Shown: positions 44,463 to 54,455, counted from the stretch's first letter. The stretch: DNA of 64,000 bases from Porticoccus sp965660005 (GCF_965660005.1 NZ_CBFHYF010000004.1:25350-89349), one strand, 5' to 3'. Translations and numbers: made by a program. Notes: generated by a model from the letters alone, not told the origin.

Positions 44463-45040
44463 GAAACCCCGGTTGCTAACCCCAAAAATTCGATAATGGC
44501 AGGCAGATGTCGCTCATAGTGTTGAAAGCTGTGATCACCACCCTGCTCAATGGTCACTCGGCAGCCATTGTATCGGGACTCGGCCAGTCTGTAGTTCAGC
44601 ACCTCGTCGCCGGTTTGCAGCAGTACCCAGTAATTGGCGAGATTCTGCAATACCGGCACCTCCAGGTCTTTTACGGCATTCACATGGCACTGCTCCAGAT
44701 GATAGCGCTCGCCGGTATGGTAATTGGCATTGACACCCAGATAATCCACCATCAAGTCATAGGGCTTTACGGCAGGGTTTATCAGCACCGCCTTCAAGCG
44801 ATATTTTTCTGCCAGCCAGGTGGCATAGTAACCACCCATTGAGCTGCCCACCAACCCCACCGGCCCACCCGTTTTTTCCACTTCCAGCTGTAATTGAGCA
44901 ATGGCTCTTGCCGGATCGCTGGCGAGCGCCGGGCAGACAAAAGAGACCGCCGGACAGTTTTTCTGCAGCCAGGCCGCCGTCTGACGCGCCTTGAGCGAGG
45001 CAGGCGAGCTGTTGAAACCATGAATGTAGACAAGGGGCAT
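44459..45040 (-). CDS. yqiA: YqiA family esterase (alpha/beta hydrolase)
   Basis: 193 residues. MPLVYIHGFNSSP at the N-terminus gives the oxyanion region, and GSSMGGYYATWLAEKY carries the nucleophile serine near residue 67. The terminal histidine is in GGDHSFQHYERHL. It is adjacent to and overlaps parE, as in E. coli. Substrate is unknown. Confidence 0.92.
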   Translation of the reverse strand: MPLVYIHGFNSSPASLKARQTAAWLQKNCPAVSFVCPALASDPARAIAQLQLEVEKTGGPVGLVGSSMGGYYATWLAEKYRLKAVLINPAVKPYDLMVDYLGVNANYHTGERYHLEQCHVNAVKDLEVPVLQNLANYWVLLQTGDEVLNYRLAESRYNGCRVTIEQGGDHSFQHYERHLPAIIEFLGLATGVS

Positions 45041-45147
45041 GATTGAAGTACAGCCTGCAGCAGCAATCGAGAAGGGATTATAACGCTATCGACGGACAGT
45101 GACAGACTGTGACGGTCATGCCCAACTGCCCTAACGATCAGAAAATA

Positions 45148-45945
45148 TCAGTACCCACTGCAACGGTGGTCCACCTGCTGCCCAGCACCGGCGACAAACC
45201 CCTCACCGGTTTTCAGCTGACCATCGGCGTACAGTTCAATCCAGCGATAACCCGGGGGTTGCTCGGACAACTCGAAACCATCACTGCCGGGTAAAAACTG
45301 GAAGCAGGTGGAGGGTGTACTGTGTACAGCTATACCCTGCCAGGATGTCGAGAATGGTTGGTGCACGTGTCCGGCAAAAAGTGCTCTGACTCCGGGAAAT
45401 TTCGTCACCAGGTCAGCCAGTTGCCGATGGTTGGCAATCCGGTGTTTATCGAGCCACTGGCAGCTGATTTCAACCGGCATGTGGTGCACGAACAACAGCA
45501 CATACTGATCGCGGTGACGATGCAGAAGATCTTGCAACTCAGTCAGCTCTGCATCTGCCAGCTGCCCTGACACCTCACCCGGCTGTGCACTGACCAGGAA
45601 AATTGCCACCCAGTTACCCAGCTCGATAACCCGCCTGAACGGTTGATGGAGTACTTGATGCATCAGGGGAAAGTTGTCGTGATTCCCCGGCAACCAGGCA
45701 AACGAGCGGGGCTGCTCGGCCATGACTTGATTGAATAAATGGTAGGCGGCTTCGTCACCATCACCGGCAATATCCCCCGTCACCGCCACCAGATCAGGGA
45801 CAGCATCCCGGTCAGGTAAGGCCTCCAACACCTGGCAAAAACTCTGGTAGGTATTGATTCCCGCCAGCCGAAAGTCCCGGCTTGCCCCAAGATGGCTATC
45901 CGATAATTGCAGGATTCGGGCAACGGGCCGGTTGGTATGCTGCAA
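45148..45945 (-). CDS. cpdA: 3',5'-cyclic AMP phosphodiesterase CpdA-like metallophosphoesterase
   Basis: Calcineurin-like phosphoesterase, 265 residues: metal motifs LQLSDSHLGA (DxH), GDIAGDGDE, PGNHDN and FAGHVHQPFST. Position between yqiA and nudF matches E. coli cpdA, which degrades cAMP. The only good start is TTG at 45945, with GGGAG about 11 bases upstream; no ATG lies before the first motif. Confidence 0.93.
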   Translation of the reverse strand: MQHTNRPVARILQLSDSHLGASRDFRLAGINTYQSFCQVLEALPDRDAVPDLVAVTGDIAGDGDEAAYHLFNQVMAEQPRSFAWLPGNHDNFPLMHQVLHQPFRRVIELGNWVAIFLVSAQPGEVSGQLADAELTELQDLLHRHRDQYVLLFVHHMPVEISCQWLDKHRIANHRQLADLVTKFPGVRALFAGHVHQPFSTSWQGIAVHSTPSTCFQFLPGSDGFELSEQPPGYRWIELYADGQLKTGEGFVAGAGQQVDHRCSGY

Positions 45946-45991
45946 GATGATTTGACTCCCTTTTAATGCTTACGCTGACAGCAGACTACTC

Positions 45992-46450
45992 TCATCCGTA
46001 TGGCATTTCGCCGAATAACGGCTCCAGATGATAACCGTATTTCAGGCAGTGGGATAACCACTCTCCCAGAAAGCGGTTCCACTGTGCCTTCTCATCCTGA
46101 TGGTACATTTGCCGGTTGGGATAATCGTAGCGAGGCTTGATTTGCCGCACCCCCTCCCAGGACACCACTTCAGCAACGCGGGCATCGTGATAGAGACGCA
46201 GCATCAGTCTTGGCAACTTGAACCAGTCGTCACTGCAACCATTACAGGCTACCAGACATAGTTCAAGGAGCGTGGTGTAGGTGGTCTGCTCTCGTACAAT
46301 CAATCGCAGAATATGCTCGCCGTTGTGACACAGACCTATTCTGCGCTCGCCACCATCCGTCATGCCGGGAAACAGCTTCATGAGCCGCATGTAATTCGCA
46401 TCACATTCGGCCATATACCCGATCAGGTCTACTTTGTAGCGTACTTTCAT
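45992..46450 (-). CDS. DUF1249 family protein (YqiB-like)
   Basis: 152 residues starting MKVRYKVDLIGYMAECDANYMRLMKLFPG, the typical YqiB beginning (first part quoted). Further motifs are DGGERRIGL, VREQTTYTTLLEL and RPRYDYPN-like KPRYDYPNRQMYHQDEKAQWNRFL. A GTG at 46462 would add four residues but MKVRY is preferred. Unknown function, always near nudF/cpdA. Confidence 0.88.
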   Translation of the reverse strand: MKVRYKVDLIGYMAECDANYMRLMKLFPGMTDGGERRIGLCHNGEHILRLIVREQTTYTTLLELCLVACNGCSDDWFKLPRLMLRLYHDARVAEVVSWEGVRQIKPRYDYPNRQMYHQDEKAQWNRFLGEWLSHCLKYGYHLEPLFGEMPYG

Positions 46451-46520
46451 CTTGGCAATCACTGTACTCAGTCACATTTTTAGAGGCTTTGTTCCCCGGG
46501 ATCAGAAATGGCGTACCCCG

Positions 46521-47126
46521 TCACACAATATGTGGATAGTTCATGCGCAACCACATCAGACTGATTGTTGTTGCTGCATTATTGCACTGGCCTTCATCAA
46601 GTAGGTCAAAAGCCTCCGCCCGCGACATAACATGGAGCTTAATATCCTCCGACTCATGATCCAGCCCGTAAATGCCACCCGCTGCACTCAAGTCCAGCAG
46701 TGCGCAGAACAGGTACATGCGCTCACTGGTATTGCCGGGGCTAACCCAGTAATCGCAGATCGGTAACAACCGGTCGGGTATCAGTCCTGCCTCCTCAAGC
46801 GTCTCGCGCCTGGCCACCTCTTCGAGTTGTTCCCCCGGTTCAACCATCCCGGCGACCACTTCATATAACCAGGGGCTTTCAGCATTTTCCATTGCCCCCA
46901 CACGAAACTGTTCCGCCAGAGCCAGCAGTTCATGTCGAGGATCATAGAGCAGCACACCCACGCAACTGCCCCGCTCAAATAACTCCCGCACGATGGGCTC
47001 TGACCACTGGCCGGAAAACAGCTTGTGCCGCAGAGTCAGTTTTACCATCGAGAAAAAACCGCGAAACAGCTGTTCACGGCCGAGCACGTCGACATCTTTC
47101 CGTGTGTAACGACCAACCTTGAACAT
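46521..47126 (-). CDS. nudF: ADP-ribose pyrophosphatase, Nudix hydrolase
   Basis: 201 residues. The Nudix box GMVEPGEQLEEVARRETLEEAGL (quoted in parts) has the GX5EX7REUXEEXGU pattern: the Gs and REtleE are in place. It cleaves ADP-ribose to AMP and ribose 5-phosphate. The ATG at 47126 (MFKVGRYTRKD) is chosen over 47162 because GGGGGCGGA lies just before it. Divergent from tolC. Confidence 0.92.
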   Translation of the reverse strand: MFKVGRYTRKDVDVLGREQLFRGFFSMVKLTLRHKLFSGQWSEPIVRELFERGSCVGVLLYDPRHELLALAEQFRVGAMENAESPWLYEVVAGMVEPGEQLEEVARRETLEEAGLIPDRLLPICDYWVSPGNTSERMYLFCALLDLSAAGGIYGLDHESEDIKLHVMSRAEAFDLLDEGQCNNAATTISLMWLRMNYPHIV

Positions 47127-47425
47127 TCCGCCCCCTTTTTTCTTACTGTAACCGATACCCATTGACGGGTCATGCTTTCACAGGGCAATAAATAGCTGCA
47201 CCCGGGGCCAGGGGTTTTTGTCCGCCACAGATTCATCCCGACGTCGATAAAATATCAGTCGTCGTTTTCTCCACTCAAATCCATTCTGCCATCTGGAGCG
47301 CAACCCTTAACACTCATCAATTGCTCCGGCTATTTTGGCAGCCCTGCCGCGGACAGGGCCATGTTCCACCGGGCAAAATCTGCTAGACTCATGGGCTGAC
47401 AAGCCAACTGATGAAAGGATTTCCG
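47127..47425. other. divergent intergenic region between nudF and tolC
   Basis: 299 bp without a gene on either strand. AAAGGATTTCC just before 47426 is the tolC ribosome site. I see no obvious riboswitch or strong sigma-70 promoter, although a TAGACT hexamer lies near 47390. Confidence 0.6.
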
Positions 47426-48841
47426 ATGCACCCCTTGAAACATCTACGCCTTCTGGCATTGGTCCTGGTCAGCCCATTTGCTGTCGGCGAGACACTGTCT
47501 CAGATTTATGAACACGCTGTGGAGCACGATCCACAATTGCGCGCAGCCCAGGCCGCATTCCGGGCAGACAGCGAATCAAAAAATATTGGCCGTGCCGGGC
47601 TGTTGCCACAGATCACCGCCACAGGAGAGTATCAGGAACAAGAGTCCAATGGCTCGTCGAGAACCGTATTGAGCCAGACGGTTACACCGGGGCGCGATGG
47701 CGACACAGATACTGACACCAAGGGCTATTCCATCAGCTTGACGCAGCCGATTTTCGATCTGCCCGCCTGGTTCAGCTTCCAGCAGGGCAAGGCACTCAGT
47801 GAACAGGCACGACTGCAGTTTGCCGCCGATCAACAATCCCTGATCCTTCGCAGTGCAGATGCCTATTTTGAGGTTCTCAGGGCCAGAGAGAATCTGGAAA
47901 CCGCTCTCGCGGAAGAAAAGGCCATCCAGCGGCAACTCGAGCAAACCACAGAACGCTTCGAAGTCGGCCTGCTGCCCATCACCGATGTCCATGAAGCCCA
48001 GGCTGCCTTTGATAGTGCCAGGGTGAACACCCTGGAAGTGCGCGGTGCGCTGGACATCGCTTTCGAAGGTTTGACCGTGCTCACCGGCCAACAACATGAG
48101 CAGCTTGCAGGCCTGATGCCGGACTTCCCCATTGTCGATCCCCAACCCCTCAGCCTCGAAGACTGGGTTCAGTTTGCCCTGCAGAACAATTTCGTGCTGC
48201 AGGCAACCAGATATCAACGGGATGCCGCCGAAGAAAACGCCAACTCAAAAAAGTACGAACATGCACCCACTTTGTCTGGCTCGATCTCCTATTTTGACGA
48301 TCAGTCAAAAAGTGAATTTAGAGGACGGGATCTCGACGACCCACTTAACCAGTCGTATGTCCGCCCTTCGGAAACCAAGCAGGACGGCCATGTGGTGGGG
48401 CTGCAACTGACTATTCCCATTTTTACCGGGGGGCTGGTCAGCGCCGAGCGCCGGCAGGCCTTCCATCAATCGGTTGAAGCAAAGGAAATCTTTACCGGTG
48501 CCCAACGCAACACCGTGCAACAGGCCCGCTCGCAACACCTGTCAGTCCTGACCGATAAAGCCCGGGTGAACGCCAGAAACCAGGCCATCACCTCGGCGGC
48601 CAGTGCACTGGAGGCGACCCAGGCCGGTTATGATGCGGGGACTCGCAATATTGTCGATGTGCTGTTGGCCCAGCAAAATCTCTACCAGGCGCGTCGCGAT
48701 TACGCCAATGCGCGCTTTGATTACATCGGCAGCCTGTTGCGTCTAAAAGAAGTGGCTGGGCAGTTGAGTCCGGAGGACATTTACCAGCTCAACGCCTGGC
48801 TGGACCCCGCCATCAGCGTCACCAAGGCTAGCGTTCAATAA
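47426..48841 (+). CDS. tolC: TolC family outer-membrane efflux protein
   Basis: Outer-membrane exit duct for RND and type I systems. 471 residues: signal peptide MHPLKHLRLLALVLVSPFAVG, repeated heptad helical pairs such as YEHAVEHDPQLRAAQAAFRAD, and RNIVDVLLAQQNLYQARRDYANARFDYIGSLLRLKEVAGQL (in parts), the conserved tail. The ATG at 47426 has AAGGA 8 bases upstream; an ATG at 47411 adds five residues. Its end overlaps the waaA end by 14 bp, convergent. Confidence 0.94.
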   Translation: MHPLKHLRLLALVLVSPFAVGETLSQIYEHAVEHDPQLRAAQAAFRADSESKNIGRAGLLPQITATGEYQEQESNGSSRTVLSQTVTPGRDGDTDTDTKGYSISLTQPIFDLPAWFSFQQGKALSEQARLQFAADQQSLILRSADAYFEVLRARENLETALAEEKAIQRQLEQTTERFEVGLLPITDVHEAQAAFDSARVNTLEVRGALDIAFEGLTVLTGQQHEQLAGLMPDFPIVDPQPLSLEDWVQFALQNNFVLQATRYQRDAAEENANSKKYEHAPTLSGSISYFDDQSKSEFRGRDLDDPLNQSYVRPSETKQDGHVVGLQLTIPIFTGGLVSAERRQAFHQSVEAKEIFTGAQRNTVQQARSQHLSVLTDKARVNARNQAITSAASALEATQAGYDAGTRNIVDVLLAQQNLYQARRDYANARFDYIGSLLRLKEVAGQLSPEDIYQLNAWLDPAISVTKASVQ

Positions 48842-50147
48842 CCGTCAATAACCGGTCAAGTGCACCACGATTCTTCTCGGCTACTGTTTTAGCTGCCGCC
48901 CCCATCCGGGCGGCGGCATCGGGGTCGCCCAGCAACACTACCACGTTGTCGGCAATTGACCGGGCATCTTTGCAGATGGCCATGCCACCTGCTGCCAGCA
49001 ACAACCTCGAAACATCGGCAAAATTAAAGAGGTGTGGGCCACTCAGTACCGGCACCTGCCAGACGGCCGGTTCAATCAGGTTGTGGCCACCGGTGGGCAC
49101 CAGACTGCCACCGATGAAGGCGATATCGCAGGCACCAAAAAACACCAGCAGTTCGCCCATGGTATCGCCGACCAACACCTGATCCGTTGTCGCAGGAGAC
49201 GTGCCGCCGCTACGACGCACTGTGTTTAATCCTCTCGCCAGACAGCGCTTCACTACATCGTCAAAACGCTCCGGGTGCCGCGGCACCAACACCAGTAACA
49301 GCGCCGGGAATTGTTGACGGATCTGCTCAAAAGCATCCAGCAAAATATCGTCTTCCCCGCGATGTGTGCTGGCGACCAGAAGAATCGGGCGCTGACTCCC
49401 TGCTTGCCACTGCGTCCTGAGTTGCGCGGCCCGAGCCCGCAAAGGTTCATCAAGGGTCAGATCAAACTTGATATTCCCCGTCACAAGCAATTGTGGTGCC
49501 GGCAAACCCAGCAACAGAAAGCGCTGGCCATCCTCCTCATGCTGCGCAGCAACGGTATTTATACATTGCAACATCGGCCCCGTCAGGGCGGCAAATCGCC
49601 GGTAACCCCGAGCCGATTTTTCCGACAGGCGAGCATTGGCCAGAACGATGTGGATATTCCGCTCGGCACAACCGTGAATCAGGTTGGGCCAGAGTTCGGT
49701 CTCCATGATGATCAACAAATCTGGACGGACCCGCTGCAAAAAACGCTTCACCGCACAGGGTAGATCGTAGGGAGCATAGACATGATAGACCGTATCACCA
49801 AAAGAATTTTTGACACAGGCGGAGCCGGTGGGCGTCATGGTGGTCACCACCAGTTGTGCCTCGGGATAGCGCTGCTGCAAGCGGCGAATCATGGGCACTG
49901 ATGCAAGCGTTTCCCCCAGCGACACCGAGTGAACCCAGATAGTCTTTGCCGTCTGAGTCTGATCAACGCCCGGCACAAAACCAAACCGTTCCGGCCAGCG
50001 CCGACGATACTCTGGCGCCCTGGCACCTCGCCACAACAGGCGCAGCAGAATCAGGGGTGTCAGCAGGTAGAACAATACTGAATAAAAGAAGCGCGCCAAA
50101 AAACTGTCTCCTGCCTGCGCCGCAATGCGCGGATTTGCGTAAAGCAT
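48828..50147 (-). CDS. waaA: 3-deoxy-D-manno-octulosonic acid transferase
   Basis: Adds Kdo to lipid A. About 423-439 residues: N-terminal anchor helix FFYSVLFYLLTPLILLRLLW, GT-B fold with WVHSVSLGETLAS, METELWPN, ANARLSEKSARGY and GGSLVPTGGHNLIEPA, PVLSGPHLFNF. Annotated start is ATG 50147; TTG at 50099 with AGGAGA upstream gives the usual family N-terminus and may be the real start. Also called kdtA. Begins the LPS region. Confidence 0.95.
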   Translation of the reverse strand: MLYANPRIAAQAGDSFLARFFYSVLFYLLTPLILLRLLWRGARAPEYRRRWPERFGFVPGVDQTQTAKTIWVHSVSLGETLASVPMIRRLQQRYPEAQLVVTTMTPTGSACVKNSFGDTVYHVYAPYDLPCAVKRFLQRVRPDLLIIMETELWPNLIHGCAERNIHIVLANARLSEKSARGYRRFAALTGPMLQCINTVAAQHEEDGQRFLLLGLPAPQLLVTGNIKFDLTLDEPLRARAAQLRTQWQAGSQRPILLVASTHRGEDDILLDAFEQIRQQFPALLLVLVPRHPERFDDVVKRCLARGLNTVRRSGGTSPATTDQVLVGDTMGELLVFFGACDIAFIGGSLVPTGGHNLIEPAVWQVPVLSGPHLFNFADVSRLLLAAGGMAICKDARSIADNVVVLLGDPDAAARMGAAAKTVAEKNRGALDRLLTVIER

Positions 50148-50255
50148 AAAGATATTGGGCAGGGTATACTAGCGCCTGTCAGGCCTGCCAAAAACAAATG
50201 GCTGACCAGCCCACAACTCATCGTCTGGCAAGCGACAACAAGACCTTCTATTTCT

Positions 50256-51482
50256 ATGGAAAAAAGCCAAAACCACACCGACCTCAGTTGCGATATTGCC
50301 ATTATTGGCGGTGGAATCGCTGGTCTCTGGTTGCTCAACCGGCTGGTAAAGGCTGGCTACAATGCAATACTGTTTGAACAAACGGCACTGGGCGGGGATC
50401 AGACTGCCGCCAGTCAGGGTATGATTCATGGTGGCATTAAATATACGCTCGGTGGCGGCCTCACCGGTGCCTCGGAAGCCATTGCGGATATGCCTGATCA
50501 CTGGCGAGCCTGCCTCGCGGGCGAAGGCGATGTTGACCTCCGTGGCGCGGCCATTCTCAGCGATCATTTTTACCTCTGGTCCAGCAGCAGCGCACTGTCG
50601 CGGATGACCACTTTTCTCGCCAGCAAGGCGACCCGGGGGCGGGTCAATAAGGTGGCGAAGAATAATCGACCCGCCATTTTCCAGCACAGCGCATTCAAGG
50701 GCAGCCTCTACCAGTTGGTGGACATGGTTCTCGATGTCCCCACGGTAGTCAAGGCACTAACCGATAACTGCGCGGAACGCATTTTTCACATTGACTGGCG
50801 GCATGCGCACTGGCTGCGTAACAGCGACCAATCCGCAGCCATTAACTTTGAGCACAACCAGCAGACCCGTCGGCTCGACGCTCGCCAGTTCGTACTGACC
50901 GCGGGTCAGGGCAATGAAGCCATGCTCAACGAACTCGGCATCAACACCCCACAAATGCAGCGCCGACCACTGCATCAGGTCATGATCAAACACCATTACC
51001 CCCATCGGTTTTACGGTCACTGCCTGGGAACAGAAACCACGCCCCGACTCACAATATCCAGCCACCCCTGCGCCGACGGCGCACAGGTCTGGTATTTGGG
51101 GGGCAGTCTGGCAGAAAAGGGGGTTCACCAGACGGCTGAACAACTGATCGGGGCAGCCAAAGATGAGCTAGCTGCATTGATGCCCTGGGTCGATTTCGGC
51201 AACGCGCAGTGGGCAACCCTGCGGGTGGACCGCGCCGAACCCCGGCAGCGCAATTTTGCCCGCCCCGACAAGGCGTTTGTCTCTCGGGCAGAGAGCTGCC
51301 CGAATGTCATGGTCGGCTGGCCCACCAAGCTGACCCTGACCCCCAACCTTGCCGACGAAGCCATTGCGTTGATACAGGGGCAATCCTTGCTGCGACCTTC
51401 AGCAGAACCGATTCCAGCGCTTGGCTTTCTGGGACATCCACCACTGGCTGCCACGCCGTGGCATACGGTTTTCGGAGGATAG
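50256..51482 (+). CDS. FAD-dependent oxidoreductase (DAO/glycerol-3-phosphate dehydrogenase-like)
   Basis: 408 residues. The dinucleotide motif CDIAIIGGGIAGLWLLNRL is at residues 12-30, followed by GALGGDQTAASQGMIHGGIKY, a GlpD/GlpO-like FAD loop. The C-terminal NVMVGWPTKLTLTPNLADEA is the second FAD region. The substrate is not predictable. The stop and the next gene's SD overlap (GGAGGATAG), so this is an operon with the aldo-keto reductase. Confidence 0.83.
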   Translation: MEKSQNHTDLSCDIAIIGGGIAGLWLLNRLVKAGYNAILFEQTALGGDQTAASQGMIHGGIKYTLGGGLTGASEAIADMPDHWRACLAGEGDVDLRGAAILSDHFYLWSSSSALSRMTTFLASKATRGRVNKVAKNNRPAIFQHSAFKGSLYQLVDMVLDVPTVVKALTDNCAERIFHIDWRHAHWLRNSDQSAAINFEHNQQTRRLDARQFVLTAGQGNEAMLNELGINTPQMQRRPLHQVMIKHHYPHRFYGHCLGTETTPRLTISSHPCADGAQVWYLGGSLAEKGVHQTAEQLIGAAKDELAALMPWVDFGNAQWATLRVDRAEPRQRNFARPDKAFVSRAESCPNVMVGWPTKLTLTPNLADEAIALIQGQSLLRPSAEPIPALGFLGHPPLAATPWHTVFGG

Positions 51483-51484
51483 TG

Positions 51485-52288
51485 GTGCTGCCCAGAAGAC
51501 CTTTTGGAAACACCGGTATCGACGTGAGCATTCTCGGTCTCGGCACCGTCAAACTCGGCCGGGATCAGGGGGTGAAATACCCCAATGACTTTGCCATACC
51601 GGATGACCAACAGGCCGCGCAACTGATCGACATGGCTCGGCAGCAGGGCATTAACCTGATCGATACCGCACCCGCCTACGGCACCAGTGAAACCCGGTTG
51701 GGCCAACTGCTGAAGGGACAGCGAGAGGCATGGGTCATCTGCAGCAAGGTCGGCGAGGAATTTGAGCAGGGAAAATCCTTCTTTGACTTCACCCCGGAAC
51801 ACACCCGCTTCAGCGTCGAGCGGAGTCTGAAACGCCTGCGCACGGAAATGATTGATATTGTGCTGGTTCATTCCGATGGTAACGATGAAACCATCATACG
51901 GGACTACGGTACCCTGGAGATGCTGGCGGACCTCAAGGCCGAAGGAAAAATTCGCGCCTTTGGCATGTCCACGAAAACGGTCGAGGGCGGGCTGTTGGCC
52001 GCCGAAAAATCCGATGCGGTTATGGTGACCTGGAATCTTCTGTACGACCGGGAGTTACCGGTGATCGATTATTGCCTGGCACAGCACAAGGGCATCCTGA
52101 TCAAAAAAGCACTGGCCAGCGGCCACGCCACCCTGGCCACAGGCGAGGATCCGGTGCAGAAAACCTTTCAAATGCTTTTTCAGCATCCCGGCGTGAGCAG
52201 TGCAATTATCGGCACCATCAACCCCGCGCATTTGCGGGACAACGTAGACAAAGCTGTCCGGGCAGCAGCGCCAGGAAACAGAAAGTAA
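51485..52288 (+). CDS. aldo/keto reductase
   Basis: About 267 residues, (alpha/beta)8 barrel. Motifs include LGLGTVKLGR, INLIDTAPAYGTSETRLGQLL (catalytic Asp and Tyr), ICSKVGEEF and DIVLVHSDG, IIGTINPAHLRDNV. The GTG at 51485 has GGAGG 6 bases upstream, preferred to GTG 51482. The stop codon lies inside a hairpin at 52282-52303. Function partner: FAD oxidoreductase upstream; substrate unknown. Confidence 0.88.
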   Translation: MLPRRPFGNTGIDVSILGLGTVKLGRDQGVKYPNDFAIPDDQQAAQLIDMARQQGINLIDTAPAYGTSETRLGQLLKGQREAWVICSKVGEEFEQGKSFFDFTPEHTRFSVERSLKRLRTEMIDIVLVHSDGNDETIIRDYGTLEMLADLKAEGKIRAFGMSTKTVEGGLLAAEKSDAVMVTWNLLYDRELPVIDYCLAQHKGILIKKALASGHATLATGEDPVQKTFQMLFQHPGVSSAIIGTINPAHLRDNVDKAVRAAAPGNRK

Positions 52289-52303
52289 GTAACTGCTTAC
52301 TTT
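52282..52303. terminator. bidirectional terminator between aldo/keto reductase and hldE
   Basis: AAAGTAAG, loop TAACTG, CTTACTTT followed by TTT on the plus strand; the reverse strand likewise ends in a T-run after the hldE stop. Convergent genes share it. Confidence 0.7.
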
Positions 52304-53721
52304 TTCTGTATCTTACCGACAATAGCCGTTGTAGAGCAGTCATCAAGAAAGTCCAATACAGCGATCTGGCCGCCATAGCCCTCGACAATCTGCCAGCCCA
52401 CCACCTGCTCGCGGCTGTAATCCCCCCCTTTCACCAGGATGTCGGGACGGATCATTTCCAGGAGTCGCTCCGGGGTATCGTCTTCAAAAGACACCACCCA
52501 ATCGACCGCCTCAAGGCCCGCCAAAACCGTCATGCGCCGGTCTGCCGGGTTGATCGGCCGCCCCTCACCCTTGAGCCGGGTCACGGACGCATCGGAATTG
52601 ATCGCAACAATCAGTCGGTCACCCAATTTGCGCGCCTGCTCCAGATAACCCACATGACCGGCATGGAGAATGTCAAAGCAACCATTGGTAAAAACAATTC
52701 GCTCGCCGTGGGCACGGGCATCCGCCACATCGGCGGCCAGCTGCTCTTCATTGACCACCCCTCGCTCGAATCCCTGCTCCTGTTGAATGGCACGGCGCAA
52801 CTCCGGCATGCTGACGGTTGCCGTGCCCAATTTACCCACCACGATACCGGCGGCAATATTGGCCATGGCCACGGCTTCGGGCAAACCCTCACCGGCGGCA
52901 AGGGCAGCGGCCAGCACCGATATAACAGTATCCCCGGCACCCGTGACATCAAACACCTCCCTCGCCCTGGCGGGGAGATGCAACTCCCGCACGCCCCTGC
53001 GCAGCAGCGTCATGCCCTGCTCACTGCGGGTAATCAGCAGGGCTTCGATATCCAGTTGCTCGAGTAATGCGGCGCCCCTGGCCTCTATGGTCTGCTCGTT
53101 TTCACAGGTCCCGACCACAGACTCGAACTCGGCGAGGTTTGGTGTCAGCAGCGTCGCCCCACGATAACGCTCATAATCGGTCCCCTTGGGGTCCACCAGT
53201 ACAGGGATACCGGCGTCACGGGCAGCACGGATTAATACCCCGGGTTGCTGCAATGCCCCTTTCGCGTAATCGGATAAAACCAATACGCCGACATTGGCCA
53301 ATAATGATGCAACTTTGGCGGGCAGCTGGTCACAGTCCGTCTCCGCAAAACTTTCCTCAAAATCGAGACGCAGTAATTGCTGATGCCGACTGATCACGCG
53401 CAATTTTGTAATCGTGGGTTTCGTGGGAGAAACCTGCAGATCCGCGTGGATACCCGCAGAATCGAGGCGGGCTTTCAGTGCTGTCGCCGCCTCGTCCCGA
53501 CCGACTACAGCCACCAGAGTCGCTCCAGCCCCCAGGGTCGCGATATTCAGGGCCACATTGCCTGCACCACCCATACGGTCTTCACACTGAGTCACGTTGA
53601 CCACGGGGACCGGTGCTTCAGGGGATATCCGGGAAGTATTGCCCTGCCAGTAGCGGTCCAGCATCAGATCACCGACCACCAGAACCTGAGCCTTGTCAAA
53701 TCGTGGAACCGTCAATTTCAT
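52297..53721 (-). CDS. hldE: bifunctional heptose-7-phosphate kinase / heptose-1-phosphate adenylyltransferase
   Basis: 474 residues. The N-terminal ribokinase domain has VLVVGDLMLDRYWQG, MGGAGNVALNIATLG and the signature DVTGAGDTVISVLAAALAAG (about 270-289). The C-terminal nucleotidyltransferase has VFTNGCFDILHAGHVGYL (about 345-362) and INSDASVTRLKG. It makes ADP-heptose for the LPS core. Older name rfaE. It is convergent with the aldo/keto reductase and divergent from the LPS kinase-like gene. Confidence 0.97.
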   Translation of the reverse strand: MKLTVPRFDKAQVLVVGDLMLDRYWQGNTSRISPEAPVPVVNVTQCEDRMGGAGNVALNIATLGAGATLVAVVGRDEAATALKARLDSAGIHADLQVSPTKPTITKLRVISRHQQLLRLDFEESFAETDCDQLPAKVASLLANVGVLVLSDYAKGALQQPGVLIRAARDAGIPVLVDPKGTDYERYRGATLLTPNLAEFESVVGTCENEQTIEARGAALLEQLDIEALLITRSEQGMTLLRRGVRELHLPARAREVFDVTGAGDTVISVLAAALAAGEGLPEAVAMANIAAGIVVGKLGTATVSMPELRRAIQQEQGFERGVVNEEQLAADVADARAHGERIVFTNGCFDILHAGHVGYLEQARKLGDRLIVAINSDASVTRLKGEGRPINPADRRMTVLAGLEAVDWVVSFEDDTPERLLEMIRPDILVKGGDYSREQVVGWQIVEGYGGQIAVLDFLDDCSTTAIVGKIQKK

Positions 53722-53804
53722 CGGTATTGTCCAAGGGTAAATTGAGGGTATCTTACCATAGGGGACGGCCTTTATAATGGGCCTGCAGCAGGGACCGGAG
53801 TGTT

Positions 53805-54455
53805 ATGAAAAAACTGACCAAGCAGGAGTATCAGGTCCTCCACGAAGGTGCCAACGTAATCGAGGCGGATCCTTTCGGTGAGAAAGTGCTGCTATTGTCT
53901 GACGGTACCTATCTGAAACTGTTTCGGGCAAGACATCTCTTTTCATTGGCCCGGATATACCCTTATTCGAAACGGTTTGCCCGCAATGTACAGAAGCTGG
54001 CCGAAAAAGGGGTTCCCACAGTGACAGTTATTGATCTGTTTCGCATACCCTGCATTCATCGTACCGCCGTTCATTACTACCCGCTAACCGGCAAGACCCT
54101 CAAAAAGCTGGCCACTAACATTGATCTCATCGTCATCAATAAACTGGGCAGGTTTATCCGGGAACTGCATGAAAAAGGCATTCATTTTCGCTCTCTGCAC
54201 ATGGGCAATATTATTGTGACCCCTGAAAATCGGCTGGGTCTCATCGATATTGCCGACATGAAGATATACCGCAAGCCGCTGGATAGGGAACTGCGACTTA
54301 GAAACTTTCAGCACACCGCCCGCTATCATGAAGATATGGCTGCGCTGATGCGGTTTCTCCCCAGTTTCATTCAGGGATACCAGGCCAGCAAAGGCTCCCC
54401 CTTTTCAACCACAGAGCTACAGGATTTGTTAACTGCAATTTACACAAAACAGTAA
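53805..54455 (+). CDS. kinase-like protein, toluene-tolerance/LPS kinase family
   Basis: 216 residues resembling the InaA/BUD32-like LPS core kinases and Pseudomonas toluene-tolerance proteins. Conserved-type segments are HEKGIHFRSLHMGNIIV (HRD-like loop with Asn) and GLIDIADMKIYR (DFG-like Asp). The usual catalytic base Asp of HGD is replaced by H(M)GN, so activity is uncertain. TATAAT near 53771 is a possible -10 box. It opens the O-antigen region. Confidence 0.7.
   Translation: MKKLTKQEYQVLHEGANVIEADPFGEKVLLLSDGTYLKLFRARHLFSLARIYPYSKRFARNVQKLAEKGVPTVTVIDLFRIPCIHRTAVHYYPLTGKTLKKLATNIDLIVINKLGRFIRELHEKGIHFRSLHMGNIIVTPENRLGLIDIADMKIYRKPLDRELRLRNFQHTARYHEDMAALMRFLPSFIQGYQASKGSPFSTTELQDLLTAIYTKQ

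Noticed and set aside
53771..53776. TATAAT as a mapped promoter of the kinase-like gene
   Set aside because: No acceptable -35 at normal spacing; mentioned only in the gene entry.
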